Shown piece by piece: positions 54,325-63,370 of a stretch of 64,000 bases of DNA; the first letter of the stretch is position 1, and each line of letters starts with the position of its first letter. Origin of the DNA: Paenibacillus gyeongsangnamensis (GTDB lineage: Bacteria; Bacillota; Bacilli; Paenibacillales; NBRC-103111); contig NZ_JAQAGZ010000004.1 in assembly GCF_027533625.1 (NCBI RefSeq), positions 186,001-250,000 on the forward strand. The letters are read 5' to 3'. Below the pieces are notes generated by a model. That model did not search any database and was not told the DNA's origin. It saw only the letters and a list, made by a program, of their open reading frames with translations. Made by a program: the position numbers and the translations under genes.

Positions 54325-54811
54325 ATTTAGAAGTAATATTCGCAATGACTCCGTCAAGATCCGCCGGACCTTTAAAAACATGCGTTCCCGCCACGATCTT
54401 GCCGTTCATCTTGCGTTTGTTCATCTCGTCCTCAAAAGCCTTCTTGTCGGTGACAACGCCGCTTTGAAGCAGCATGTCGGCGACTTGGAAGGAGGTCTGC
54501 CCTTCAGAGATATAAATGTAGGTTTCCCTTATGACCGAAGAACCCTGCTGTTTAGCGGCCTCTTCCTTCAGCCGCTGCTGGATGAGGTCGTCGACCTGCT
54601 TCTGGTTATAAATCTGGGCGTTTTTATCGTTCACGACAAAATATTTGGATGCGACCTGCCGGATTTGATTGCTGTCCATATCCTCCAGCGTCGGAGCGGG
54701 CACCGCAGATTTTCCTCCCGGAGCGGCAGCCACATTCATCAGCTGAAGCAGTATCGCGCCGGCAATCAATCCGGAGCCGAGACCGTACAAGAGCGGTTTG
54801 TTGTTAAACAT
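54323..54811 (-). CDS. Membrane-anchored protein with MltG/YceG-like domain
   Basis: 162-aa protein with an N-terminal membrane segment (about 5-30, GLGSGLIAGAILLQLMNVAA), a helical stretch (IRQVASKYFVV, DDLIQQRLKEEAAK) and a C-terminal part (about 100-160) resembling the small N-terminal domain of endolytic transglycosylase MltG (IYISEGQTSFQVADMLLQSG). The catalytic transglycosylase domain of MltG is missing, so no lytic activity is expected. Last gene of the fla/che cluster; overlaps the SwrB-like gene by eight bases. The function is unknown. Confidence 0.75.
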   Translation of the reverse strand: MFNNKPLLYGLGSGLIAGAILLQLMNVAAAPGGKSAVPAPTLEDMDSNQIRQVASKYFVVNDKNAQIYNQKQVDDLIQQRLKEEAAKQQGSSVIRETYIYISEGQTSFQVADMLLQSGVVTDKKAFEDEMNKRKMNGKIVAGTHVFKGPADLDGVIANITSK

Positions 54812-55424
54812 CGGCTTGCTCCTCCCGTTTGGCCAGCTGAAGAATCAAGTGGATCTCGCCTTTGTTCATGCCGAGCTTCTTCGCAATCGCGTCGGAGGAC
54901 TTTCCTTGATCATACAGCTCGAACAGCTCGGAGTACCGCTGCTTAATGTTCATTAGCGCGGCAGGCGTCGCAATCGGTTCAAGCGCGGCTTGCGGTTGTT
55001 CCGCCGCTCCGGTTTCGGCTTCGGCGACTGCGGATTGCCGTTCGGACAAGGCCGCGGCCTCCCCGGACAAAGCCGAATAAGAGCTTCCCGAGGAAGGCCT
55101 GCTCTCCCCCTGCTCCCTTTCATAGCTGATCTTGGATACGTTCTGCTGCAGCTGGTCGTTCTGCTTCTCCAAAAGCTCGACACGGGCCGCAAGCTTGGCG
55201 GAATGGATCTCGTATTCCTTCTTCGTATCCGCGAACATCCGGATGAGCGCCTGATTCTGCTCCTCCAGCTCCGCCGCGAAATGCTCCATCGTTTCTTCCA
55301 TCTCGCTCAGCATCGCTTGATCGCGGCGCTTCGGCTCCCGCGTGCTCGGCAGGATCATCGCATACACGATAATCACAACTCCGATTAATACGATATACAA
55401 CCACGGTTGATTCAAAGCGTTCAC
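54804..55424 (-). CDS. SwrB-like / DUF6115 membrane coiled-coil protein
   Basis: 206-aa protein with one N-terminal membrane helix (about 7-25, PWLYIVLIGVVIIVYAMIL), a coiled coil (about 35-105, EMEETMEHFAAELEEQ), an Ala/Glu-rich linker and a C-terminal helix-turn-helix (YDQGKSSDAIAKKLGMNKGE, then IHLILQLAK). Position beside sigD and overall plan match B. subtilis SwrB, which promotes flagellar basal-body maturation and motility. Sequence similarity is only in layout, so the equivalence is inferred. The start is GTG with AGGA nearby. Confidence 0.75.
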   Translation of the reverse strand: MNALNQPWLYIVLIGVVIIVYAMILPSTREPKRRDQAMLSEMEETMEHFAAELEEQNQALIRMFADTKKEYEIHSAKLAARVELLEKQNDQLQQNVSKISYEREQGESRPSSGSSYSALSGEAAALSERQSAVAEAETGAAEQPQAALEPIATPAALMNIKQRYSELFELYDQGKSSDAIAKKLGMNKGEIHLILQLAKREEQADV

Positions 55425-55445
55425 CTAATTCCTGCATCTTATTCC

Positions 55446-55775
55446 CTAGAGGGACAAATCGATATGAAGCCCTTTATAAGGATGGTCCGCGTTGCGGCCG
55501 TCGAGCTTCTTCTGCGGCTTGACGGCCTGCTTTCTGCGCGGGCTCCCGTTCCTTCCCATACCTTGCTCCGAAGAGCGGCCTTCATCCCGGATGGCGGCTT
55601 GATTCGTTTCCTCCGTCTTGCTGCTGACCGTGCGCTCGCGAACCGTATTCTTATCCGTTTCCGCAGCCAGCATGGTTTGATCCGATACCGGTTTGTGCAT
55701 CAAGAGCTGCTGCTTGATTCCGGCTTCATCGTTTTTATGGAGAGCAAACTGCATTTCTATCGCCCTTAGGCTCAT
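55446..55775 (-). CDS. Small basic protein of the sigD region
   Basis: 109-aa protein without membrane segment. The N-terminus (MSLRAIEMQFALHKNDEAGI) resembles short proteins beside flagellar genes in other Firmicutes that start with an 'RxIEMQ' block. The rest is polar and likely disordered, with a basic patch (GSPRRKQAVKPQKKLDGRN). The ATG follows AAGGGGGGCG. It lies 22 bases upstream of the SwrB-like gene in the same operon. No function is known. Confidence 0.65.
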   Translation of the reverse strand: MSLRAIEMQFALHKNDEAGIKQQLLMHKPVSDQTMLAAETDKNTVRERTVSSKTEETNQAAIRDEGRSSEQGMGRNGSPRRKQAVKPQKKLDGRNADHPYKGLHIDLSL

Positions 55776-55818
55776 CCGCTTTTCGCCCCCCTTCGCAGAT
55801 CAGACTCCCGGAGAATCA

Positions 55819-57228
55819 TTAAACCAAAGGATGCATGGCGATGTCCCCGTCCTGCAGCTGGAACACGACCCGCGGAGCGGTATCCTTAACAAATTTGGTG
55901 TAACGGCCGATCACGACCTTCGTCCCGCCGTACACGTTCGATATCACTTCCACCTTGGCCCGCTCCGAGTCTTCCAGCGATTTCTCGATCTCCAGCATCC
56001 GTTCCTTGGACAGTACAAGGTCATCCGACACTTGCTTTTTGGTATGGTTGAGCTTGATCCGCATCGCTACCTTATCGGGGCCGAGCTGTCCGGCGGCCGC
56101 GAGCTGATCCAGCAATACTAACGCTTTCTCGGTCTTATCCAAATTGTCGTGAAGCGAACGGAGATGCGTGCGCAGCTGCTGCAGCTCGTTACGGAGCTCC
56201 GGCAGCACGCCTACCTCGATGACCGTTACAGTGGACATCGAGTTGCCGACCGTACGTACGATAACCCGCTCTCCCGCTTGGATCAATCCGCCGACGATCA
56301 GGCCCTTTGTTCCTTTGCAAATTACGTTCTTCCCGGCACGGATCTGAGAATGCATAATGCTTTGGCTGACCAGCACCTCATCTCCCGCTTCCACCGTAGC
56401 GTCCTGAATAAACGAGCTCTTAATCTTCTTGCCCGCGCGGATCACGCCTTTGTTGTGGCCCAGAATCCCGCCGCTGATTTCGATCGAGCCTTCGGATTCG
56501 AGATCGGCACCGTCTACGCTCCCCGTAACGCGGATATCGCCGGCCGCCCGGATCCGAAAACCCGGGAGCACATTGCCCCGAATGACGACCGTGCCTACAA
56601 AGTCGATATTGCCTACATTGTAATCCAGATCGCCGTTTACTTCATAGATCGGAAACACGTTGATTTTATCCCGTTCGGTCCGCGTGACCATGCCGTCGAT
56701 GGCCGCATAGAGGGCGAGCTGATCGGGATCCGTGACCACGTTCTTTCCGATCTTGAAGCGGGCTTCCTTGCCGTCTTTGGCGGCGAGAGACTCCCCTGTA
56801 ACGGCCCGGCCTGCCGTCCCGCTGCCCGCAGGGATGCGCTGAGCAATCAGCTGCCCCTTCCGCACGTTATGGATGGAGGTTACTTCTTTAAAATCGACCT
56901 TTCCGTCTTCCAGCTCCGCCGGTTTCTTGGATTGGTCGTCGAGATCGAATACGAGCTTCACAATGCCGTCCTCGCCGGGGACCGAAGGCATTCCGCTTGC
57001 AATCAAGGTTTTGCTGAAGAAAAAGGATTTCGGATCTCGGACGATTTCCGCCAGCTTAGCCTGATCAATGCCAAACACGATTTGACGGGACTTCAAAAAA
57101 TCATCGAGCTGTTCTCTGCTCAAGGCGAACGAATCTTCGCAATTCGTGAACTGAATATAAGCTTGCAGTTTGTCGTCGGAGAGAGTGATATCCAGGTAAT
57201 AGCTTAAGGGCATCGCGGTATCCGTCAT
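55819..57228 (-). CDS. DUF342 / FapA-like protein
   Basis: 469-aa protein with an N-terminal FapA-type domain (about 1-130), a beta-helix core (about 150-350) of repeating turns such as GNVLPGFRIRAAGDIRVTGS and GADLESEGSIEISGG, and a C-terminal coiled segment (LRNELQQLRTHLRSLHDNLD). Family members are polymer-forming or flagellar-assembly related proteins. Its place in the fla/che operon, just after sigD, supports a flagellar link. ATG at 57228 follows GGGGGGGG. A precise role is not known. Confidence 0.88.
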   Translation of the reverse strand: MTDTAMPLSYYLDITLSDDKLQAYIQFTNCEDSFALSREQLDDFLKSRQIVFGIDQAKLAEIVRDPKSFFFSKTLIASGMPSVPGEDGIVKLVFDLDDQSKKPAELEDGKVDFKEVTSIHNVRKGQLIAQRIPAGSGTAGRAVTGESLAAKDGKEARFKIGKNVVTDPDQLALYAAIDGMVTRTERDKINVFPIYEVNGDLDYNVGNIDFVGTVVIRGNVLPGFRIRAAGDIRVTGSVDGADLESEGSIEISGGILGHNKGVIRAGKKIKSSFIQDATVEAGDEVLVSQSIMHSQIRAGKNVICKGTKGLIVGGLIQAGERVIVRTVGNSMSTVTVIEVGVLPELRNELQQLRTHLRSLHDNLDKTEKALVLLDQLAAAGQLGPDKVAMRIKLNHTKKQVSDDLVLSKERMLEIEKSLEDSERAKVEVISNVYGGTKVVIGRYTKFVKDTAPRVVFQLQDGDIAMHPLV

Positions 57229-57249
57229 AAATCCCCCCCCTTTCAAAGG

Positions 57250-58032
57250 TCAATTATAGAATAACTGCGTCTTGAGCCGGCTTAAATGTCCTTTGAGCCG
57301 CAGAATCGCTTTCGAATGTAGCTGAGAAATCCGGGATGGCGAGAGGCTCATCACTTCGGCTATTTCACTTAAGGAGAGTTCTTCATAATAAAATAGAGAA
57401 ACCACCGTTCGTTCCTTCTCGGTGAGCCGTTCAATCGCCTGGGCCAGCGTATCTTTCAAATAAAACTCGTTCACCTTGGATTCCGGATTTTTGGCTTTCT
57501 CGTCGATGAGAAGGGAAAGCCGGGTTTCCGAATCCTCTTCGCGAATCGGGTCATCAATCGAGCATACCGTCGTAACGGCGATATCTTGGACCATTTGCTG
57601 AAATTCCCCTTCGCTTACCTGGAGATAGGCGCTGATTTCGGCATCCGTTACAGAGCGGAGGTACTGCTGCTCCAGCTTTTGGTACGCGTCCTCGATCCGT
57701 TTAGCCTTCTCACGAACCGATCTGGGCACCCAATCGCCTTGGCGAAGACCGTCGATCATGGCACCGCGGATACGCCAGGAAGCGTAGGTCTCGAATTGAA
57801 GCCCTCGCTGATAGTCGAATTTTTCAATCGCATCAATCAAACCCATGACGCCGCAGCTGGATAAATCTTCCTTTAAAACATTTTTGGGCAGTCCGATGGA
57901 GAGGCGGTTCGAAACATACTCCACCAAAGGTAAATAAGTTTCGATCAACGCCTGCTTCGCCTCAAGTATTCGTTCTTCTCTCCACTGCTCCCAGACATCG
58001 ATGTTGGCCAGATGGGATTTTTGCCCGATCAT
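57250..58032 (-). CDS. sigD: Flagellar RNA polymerase sigma factor SigD (FliA type)
   Basis: 260-aa sigma-28 factor for flagellin, chemotaxis and autolysin genes. Region 2 has VEYVSNRLSIGLPK, EDLSSCGVMGLIDAIEKFDY and FETYASWRIRGAMIDGLRQ. Region 3 (VPRSVREKAKRIEDAYQKLE) and region 4 (LTEKERTVVSLFYYEELSLS, then EIAEVMSLSPSRISQLHS) follow. ATG at 58032 follows GGGTGGTG at nine bases; the earlier GTG lies in that site. It comes after cheD and a small membrane gene. Confidence 0.97.
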   Translation of the reverse strand: MIGQKSHLANIDVWEQWREERILEAKQALIETYLPLVEYVSNRLSIGLPKNVLKEDLSSCGVMGLIDAIEKFDYQRGLQFETYASWRIRGAMIDGLRQGDWVPRSVREKAKRIEDAYQKLEQQYLRSVTDAEISAYLQVSEGEFQQMVQDIAVTTVCSIDDPIREEDSETRLSLLIDEKAKNPESKVNEFYLKDTLAQAIERLTEKERTVVSLFYYEELSLSEIAEVMSLSPSRISQLHSKAILRLKGHLSRLKTQLFYN

Positions 58033-58049
58033 AACCGACTTCACCACCC

Positions 58050-58475
58050 TTATTCTTCAGTCATGCGTCGCACGGCTTGCGTGAGTTCGTCCGGGCCGGC
58101 CGCAAGCTTGGTCGAAAGCTTCGGCGGATTGAGCGGAGCAAACTCGGCTAACCCGACGTTTTCCCCGGTCGCAGCTCCCGGCTTCAGCATTTGATGAAGA
58201 TCCGCTTCTTCATCCGGTGTTGTGGCGTCAAAGGAATTGCCTTTATGGGATTCGTCTGCAGCGGAATTGCCTGGATCCGCTGGAAATGGTTTCAGTCCGG
58301 CAACGCTTCCGAGAACCCATCGGCACCCGAATACAATAACAAACGACAGTAAAAAACTGTAAAAGCTGCGTAGCAGCGTCGTCACCCAAATATTGTGCGA
58401 AATGGACAGGATGAACGTTATAACGAACGCTGCGGCGCCGACGACAATATTTATACGAATCGATCCGATCATCAT
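58050..58475 (-). CDS. Small membrane protein of the che region, unknown
   Basis: 141-aa protein with two N-terminal hydrophobic helices (about 8-25, IVVGAAAFVITFILSI, and 32-52, LLRSFYSFLLSFVIVFGC) and a polar C-terminal tail of about 85 residues, Pro/Ala/Glu-rich and likely disordered. It is placed directly after cheD (no gap) and 18 bases before sigD. It may be anchored with the tail in the cytosol. No family is recognised beyond similar small proteins in this slot in related genomes. Confidence 0.7.
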   Translation of the reverse strand: MMIGSIRINIVVGAAAFVITFILSISHNIWVTTLLRSFYSFLLSFVIVFGCRWVLGSVAGLKPFPADPGNSAADESHKGNSFDATTPDEEADLHQMLKPGAATGENVGLAEFAPLNPPKLSTKLAAGPDELTQAVRRMTEE

Positions 58476-58970
58476 CTATAGTTCCTTGTTCCCGTGTTGT
58501 ACGCTGCGAATGAAGAGCACTCCCGTATCGCAGTCGAATTCAATCGTTCTTCCATAGTTGCCACCTGTATCTTCGCCTTTCAGAGGAATCGAATACCGGC
58601 TTAACATTTCCTTGCACGATTCAACGTTCCGGGGACCAATGCGCATCGTATCCGACTGGCTGCCAAAGGAGAACATTTGTGCACCGCCGGCCATTTTCGC
58701 TTCCATTCGCTTCACCTGAGCACCCAGCTCCTCCATCTTGCGGATCAGCTCCGGAATGGCGGTATCGGCATATTTGGCGATATTCAGCTTTCCTTCTCTG
58801 GCAATATCGGACGTCGGAAGCATCACGTGCGCCATGCCCGCGATCTTGACTTTATTATCGTAAAGCGTGATTCCCACACAGGAACCGAGTCCCGTCGTTT
58901 TGAGCACTCCGGTCAAGTGCGTCACATTCAGGTCGGCCATGCCTACTTTGATTAAATTATCTTGAATCAT
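58476..58970 (-). CDS. cheD: Chemoreceptor glutamine deamidase CheD
   Basis: 164-aa enzyme that deamidates receptor glutamines and binds CheC to tune adaptation. The catalytic Cys is in GLGSCVGITLYD and the His in IAGMAHVMLP, both intact. It overlaps cheC by four bases (ATGA), and the two proteins form a complex, so coupling fits. Length matches the family. Confidence 0.97.
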   Translation of the reverse strand: MIQDNLIKVGMADLNVTHLTGVLKTTGLGSCVGITLYDNKVKIAGMAHVMLPTSDIAREGKLNIAKYADTAIPELIRKMEELGAQVKRMEAKMAGGAQMFSFGSQSDTMRIGPRNVESCKEMLSRYSIPLKGEDTGGNYGRTIEFDCDTGVLFIRSVQHGNKEL

Positions 58971-59587
58971 GGAGTATGCACTCCCAAGGCAACGAAGATT
59001 CGTTCAAAGGATTCCGGGTCGGGAATCAGAAAAAAGTGGCCTTCCACCTCATCGCTGCCGTCCAAAAACTTGGTATCGATTAAAAGCGCTTGATCTCCCA
59101 TTTGACCGAATTGGAGCAGACCATAGCTAAGTATGGCTCCGGCCATATCGATGGCCAGAGATGGAACCGTCGGAGACATGCTCAGCCGGGTGAAATCGGC
59201 CAGCGAAGTCAAATAGGAGCCCGCCAGAATGTTGCCGATCTCGTTCAAGGCAGATAATTCCATCTCCGAATACTCTTCGTCGTTGACCACTTCAATTCCT
59301 ACCAGATTACGAAGCAATTTTTTGGCCGATTCAAGACTGAGAATGAAGAACAGATTTCCCGGCGTCTCCCCTTCGACCCGCAGGAAGATGGCGATGACCA
59401 CCTGCTCGGCTCCGCCCACGCTGTCGGCAATTTCTTCAAAGTGCACCATCCGCACTTTTGGAACCAGCATGTCGACCGGCTTGTCGAGCAGCTTGGAAAG
59501 TGCGGTTGCCGCATGACCGGCGCCGATATTGCCGACTTCCTTGAGCACATCCATTTGAAATTCGGCGAACGAGCTGAAAGAATCCAC
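58967..59587 (-). CDS. cheC: CheY-P phosphatase CheC
   Basis: 206-aa phosphatase that lowers CheY-P and is stimulated by binding CheD. Both internal repeats carry the D/S-x3-E-x2-N motif: EVGNIGAGHAATALSKLLD and ALNEIGNILAGSYLTSL. The start is GTG after TTGGAGG. It overlaps cheD and follows cheW by one base. B. subtilis-type three-part adaptation (CheB/R, CheC/D, CheV) is indicated. Confidence 0.96.
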   Translation of the reverse strand: MDSFSSFAEFQMDVLKEVGNIGAGHAATALSKLLDKPVDMLVPKVRMVHFEEIADSVGGAEQVVIAIFLRVEGETPGNLFFILSLESAKKLLRNLVGIEVVNDEEYSEMELSALNEIGNILAGSYLTSLADFTRLSMSPTVPSLAIDMAGAILSYGLLQFGQMGDQALLIDTKFLDGSDEVEGHFFLIPDPESFERIFVALGVHTP

Positions 59588-59588
59588 G

Positions 59589-60050
59589 CTATTCCTCCAA
59601 GTTTTCCAATTGAATGATCTCGCTCTTGTTGAGCACTTCCTGCAGATTGAGCAGGATCAATAGCCGGCTCTCGCCGATTTTGGCGATGCCTCGCAAGTAC
59701 TTGGCTTTAATGCCTCCGACGATTTCCGGCGGATCATCGATATGGTCGGTATCCACGTCGATCACATCATTCGCGGAATCCACAATGAGCCCCACCTCGA
59801 TATCGCCTACGGAGACAATAATGATGCGGGAATTGTCCGTAAATTCACTCTCGGGAAAGCCGAAGCGTCCGCGCAGATCAATAACAGGCGTAACGACGCC
59901 CCGCAGGTTGATGACCCCTTTTACGAATGGGGGCGTTTTGGGAACGCGCGTCATCGGCTGCATCCGCTCGATCGTTTTGACCTTCTCGACCTCAACCCCG
60001 TACTCTTCGTGCGCCAAAGCAAAAACGATGACTTTCATTTCTTGTCCCAT
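59589..60050 (-). CDS. cheW: Chemotaxis coupling protein CheW
   Basis: 153-aa SH3-like scaffold that links receptors to CheA. The sequence has VIVFALAHEEYGVEVEKVKT, FVKGVINLRGVVTPVIDLRG and LILLNLQEVLNKSEIIQL. The ATG follows GGAGGCC ten bases upstream. It lies between cheA and cheC in the operon. Confidence 0.97.
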   Translation of the reverse strand: MGQEMKVIVFALAHEEYGVEVEKVKTIERMQPMTRVPKTPPFVKGVINLRGVVTPVIDLRGRFGFPESEFTDNSRIIIVSVGDIEVGLIVDSANDVIDVDTDHIDDPPEIVGGIKAKYLRGIAKIGESRLLILLNLQEVLNKSEIIQLENLEE

Positions 60051-60104
60051 GGCTTAAAGGCCTCCTCTGGATATCGAATCCTGAACGTTCTATATGGAAA
60101 AGGT

Positions 60105-62159
60105 TTACTTGATGAGCGCATTGGTATCAATGATCAATGCTACCTGGCCGTCGCCCAGAATCGTTGCGCCGGACACCGCGAACAGATTGGTCAAATATTT
60201 TCCGAGCGATTTCAGAACGATTTCCTGCTGTCCGATAAACTCGTCCACCACAAGCGCGGCCAGCTTGTCTCCCTTGCGGATGACGACAATTTGCGTATCA
60301 TTTTCAATTTCATCGGAAGCACCCGGCACTTCAAACACTTGAGCGAGCGGGATGAGCGGAATCACGCTGCTGCGGTATTCCACCATCCGGTTCCCGTGAA
60401 CCGTCCTGATTTGCTCCTTCTGTACGGCCATCGTTTCAACGATGGAAGATAAAGGAATCGCGAATTTCTCGTACTTCAACCGGATCAGCATCGCGGCAAT
60501 GATCGACAGGGTGAGCGGGAGTTGAACCGAAAACTTGGAGCCTTTGCCCCACTTGGAGCTAACATGCACTTGACCGCCCAGACTTTCGATCTTTGTCTTC
60601 ACGACATCGAGCCCTACGCCCCGGCCGGATATATCCGAAATCTTCTCCGCCGTGCTGAAGCCCGAGGCGAAGAGCAGCATGTACACTTCCTCGTCCGCTA
60701 ATCGGGATGCCTGCTCCGCCGTGATGAGACCGTTCTGGATCGCCTTTTTCAATACGCCTTCCCGGTTGATGCCCCGTCCGTCTTCCTCAATCTCGATAAA
60801 GACATGATTTCCGCTGTGATAAGCCCGCAAATAAATCGTTCCCGTTTCCGGTTTTTCCAGACGGATCCGGTCCGCGGTCGGCTCCAGACCGTGGTCCACC
60901 GCATTGCGCAGCAAATGTACGAGAGGGTCTCCGATCTCGTCGATCACCGTGCGGTCCAGCTCCGTATCCGCGCCGGTAATGATCAGATCCACTTTTTTAT
61001 CGAGCGTCTTGGCTACGTCCCGGATCATTCGCGGGAACCGGTTGAATACCGTGTCGATCGGAACCATCCGGAGCTTCAGCACGATGTTCTGGAGATCGCT
61101 GCTCACTCTGGCCATATGCTCTACGGTTTCAGTCAATTCGTTCTTACGGATTTCGCTGGCCAGCTGCTCCAGACGAACACGGTCGATCAGAAGCTCGCTG
61201 AACAAGTTCATCAGCGTGTCGAGCCGTTCGATATCGACGCGAATCGTTCGATTGGCTACCGGCGCTCCCCCTTGCGGCGCTGCCTTCTTCGCTTCCGCTT
61301 TCGGCGCTTCCTGCACGGCGGCTGCGGCGGCGGCGGCGGTTTCCTGCACGGCCAGGACGACATCCGCTGGAGGCTGCATCAGCTGGTTCAGCTTTTCTTT
61401 GTCCAACACAAGCAGCTCAACCGACTCAACCTCCGAGACGCTGGAAACCTGCTTGTGCAGCTCTTCCTGACCGATCTGAGAAATATAAAATACCGAGAAC
61501 GACTTGTCGAAGCGCTCCTGCTCAATGTCCTCCACGGAAGGATTGGATTTAATGACCTCGCCGTTTTGTTCCAGCACGTTGAACACCATGTAAGCCCTGG
61601 CAGCCTTCAATACGCAATCTTCCCGGATACTGACCGTGAGCTTCAGCACAGGTATTCCGGCTTCAATGGTCTGCAGCAGAATCGAATATTGGAACTCATC
61701 CAGCTCCGCTCCGGACGGTGCGGAAGCTTCGCTGCCCGAAGAAGCGGTGGCGGAGCCTGCGGCGCCCGTTTTGACATAATCGCCGGATACGATGGACTTC
61801 AGTCCGGCAACGATCTCCGTGACGTCGGCTTTGCCGGTGCCGCCTTGAATGATGTCCTCTACCATCGCTTCCAGCGCATCCAAGCTTTTAAAAACATAAT
61901 CGAATATAAATGAATCCATCTTCAGCTTGCTGTTTCGAACCAGATCAAGCACATTTTCCATTTCGTGCGTTAAGGAAGCCAAGTCCTCGAAACCCATCGT
62001 CGCCGACATCCCTTTGAGCGTATGCGCCGAACGAAAGATGTTCTGAACGATGCTGATATCCTCCGGGCTGCTTTCCAGGCTGAGCACATTCTCGTTCATG
62101 GCCTGCAGATGATCTCTGGATTCATCGATAAACATTGAGAGATACTGATTCAATTCCAT
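60105..62159 (-). CDS. cheA: Chemotaxis histidine kinase CheA
   Basis: 684-aa sensor kinase phosphorylating CheY and CheB. P1 carries the phospho-accepting His in FRSAHTLKGMSATMGF; P2 follows; P3 dimerises (DIERLDTLMNLFSELLIDR); P4 has N-box LVHLLRNAVDHGLEP, DGRGINREG and GRGVGLDVVKTK; P5 is CheW-like. An Ala-rich linker lies near residue 280. ATG at 62159 is chosen, as the upstream GTG is in the ribosome-binding site GGAGGTG. It follows cheB by 42 bases. Confidence 0.98.
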   Translation of the reverse strand: MELNQYLSMFIDESRDHLQAMNENVLSLESSPEDISIVQNIFRSAHTLKGMSATMGFEDLASLTHEMENVLDLVRNSKLKMDSFIFDYVFKSLDALEAMVEDIIQGGTGKADVTEIVAGLKSIVSGDYVKTGAAGSATASSGSEASAPSGAELDEFQYSILLQTIEAGIPVLKLTVSIREDCVLKAARAYMVFNVLEQNGEVIKSNPSVEDIEQERFDKSFSVFYISQIGQEELHKQVSSVSEVESVELLVLDKEKLNQLMQPPADVVLAVQETAAAAAAAVQEAPKAEAKKAAPQGGAPVANRTIRVDIERLDTLMNLFSELLIDRVRLEQLASEIRKNELTETVEHMARVSSDLQNIVLKLRMVPIDTVFNRFPRMIRDVAKTLDKKVDLIITGADTELDRTVIDEIGDPLVHLLRNAVDHGLEPTADRIRLEKPETGTIYLRAYHSGNHVFIEIEEDGRGINREGVLKKAIQNGLITAEQASRLADEEVYMLLFASGFSTAEKISDISGRGVGLDVVKTKIESLGGQVHVSSKWGKGSKFSVQLPLTLSIIAAMLIRLKYEKFAIPLSSIVETMAVQKEQIRTVHGNRMVEYRSSVIPLIPLAQVFEVPGASDEIENDTQIVVIRKGDKLAALVVDEFIGQQEIVLKSLGKYLTNLFAVSGATILGDGQVALIIDTNALIK

Positions 62160-62201
62160 GACCACACCTCCATCAAAAGTTGGCTATGTAAACCAAGCGG
62201 C

Positions 62202-63320
62202 TCATTGCGGCCGCATGGCAACGGCTTGCTTTAATCTGGTCGCGATGTCCTGCTGCGGCAAAACGTCGGTCACGCAGCCGAGTTGTACGGCTGAACGCGG
62301 CATGCCGTAAACGATGCAGGTTTCTTCCGACTCCGCGATCGTGGTCATGGCGCCAGCCCGCTCTAGAGCCTGCATCCCCTTCGCACCGTCCGACCCCATG
62401 CCCGTCATGATTACGATATGCCGCTTCAGCTCTTTTAACGGAAGCAACGATTCAAACAGCACATCGACAGAGGGGCGGTGACCGCCGCGCGGCTCATCCT
62501 TCGTCAGATGAATTTTGTATCCCTTGCTCCCGTTACGCGCAACCGTCATATGAAACCCGCCAGGTGCAATGTAGGCGGTCGAGTTCTCCAGCACCATCCC
62601 CTCCTCCGCCTCCACCACGCGAAGCCCCGAGATGGAATTAAGTCTGACGGCAAGCGATTTAGTGAAATTGGGCGGCATATGCTGGACGATCAGCACCGGA
62701 GCCGGGAAATGTTGGGGGATGCCGGACAGCACGGTATGCAGCGCCCGCGGTCCTCCTGTCGAAGTGCCGATGGCGACCAAATGTTCGAAGGACGAAGCGG
62801 CTTCGGCAGGACTGAACGAAACAGGCGCGGCATTCTCCTGCCTCGCTGCGGCGACCTCCCTTTCGGCCGGGGCTGCCGGAGCGGCCTCCAGCTTAAGCGG
62901 CTTACAATGCCGCGACATATTCGTCGTAACCGCTGCCCGGAGCTTCTCGAGCAGCATTTTCTTAACCTTGTGCAGGTCCAGCGAGATGGAGCCGGAAGGC
63001 TTGCCAACAAAATCAAAAGCGCCCCATTCCAAAGCCCGGATCGTTTCCGCAGCGCCCTCTTGCGTTAAGCTGCTGAGCATAATAACGGGGACCGGGTTCT
63101 CCTTCATAATGTGACGGAGCGCATCCAAGCCGTTCATTTCCGGCATCTCGATATCCATCGTAACCGCCTGGGGCTTCAGCTTGCGGACCAATTCCACGGC
63201 TTCCTTACCGTTCTTGGCCGTAGCTACGACCCGAAGCTGCGGGTCCTCCGAAATAAAATCGGTGATCAGCTTCCTCATAAAAAACGAGTCATCCACTACG
63301 AGCACATCATAAGGTTGCAC
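62202..63320 (-). CDS. cheB: Chemotaxis response regulator methylesterase CheB
   Basis: 372-aa enzyme removing receptor methyl groups. The receiver domain (1-125) has VLVVDDSFFMRKL and the phospho-acceptor Asp in VTMDIEMPEMNGLDAL. The C-terminal esterase (about 180-365) has catalytic Ser in GTSTGGPRALHTVL, His in VQHMPPNFTKSLAVR and Asp in GMGSDGAKGMQALERAG. The linker is Ala/Glu-rich. The start is GTG after AGGAGTGGGACC. Confidence 0.98.
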   Translation of the reverse strand: MQPYDVLVVDDSFFMRKLITDFISEDPQLRVVATAKNGKEAVELVRKLKPQAVTMDIEMPEMNGLDALRHIMKENPVPVIMLSSLTQEGAAETIRALEWGAFDFVGKPSGSISLDLHKVKKMLLEKLRAAVTTNMSRHCKPLKLEAAPAAPAEREVAAARQENAAPVSFSPAEAASSFEHLVAIGTSTGGPRALHTVLSGIPQHFPAPVLIVQHMPPNFTKSLAVRLNSISGLRVVEAEEGMVLENSTAYIAPGGFHMTVARNGSKGYKIHLTKDEPRGGHRPSVDVLFESLLPLKELKRHIVIMTGMGSDGAKGMQALERAGAMTTIAESEETCIVYGMPRSAVQLGCVTDVLPQQDIATRLKQAVAMRPQ

Positions 63321-63370
63321 GGTCCCACTCCTCTGTGTTGTCGTTGTTTGCAGGCCTTAGGATGCTGCAA

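Noticed and set aside
54070-54330. Open frames on both strands across the inverted-repeat element (also 53796-54230 minus).
   Set aside because: Produced by the palindromes; no ribosome-binding site, no family, and they overlap the terminator and the rpsB promoter.
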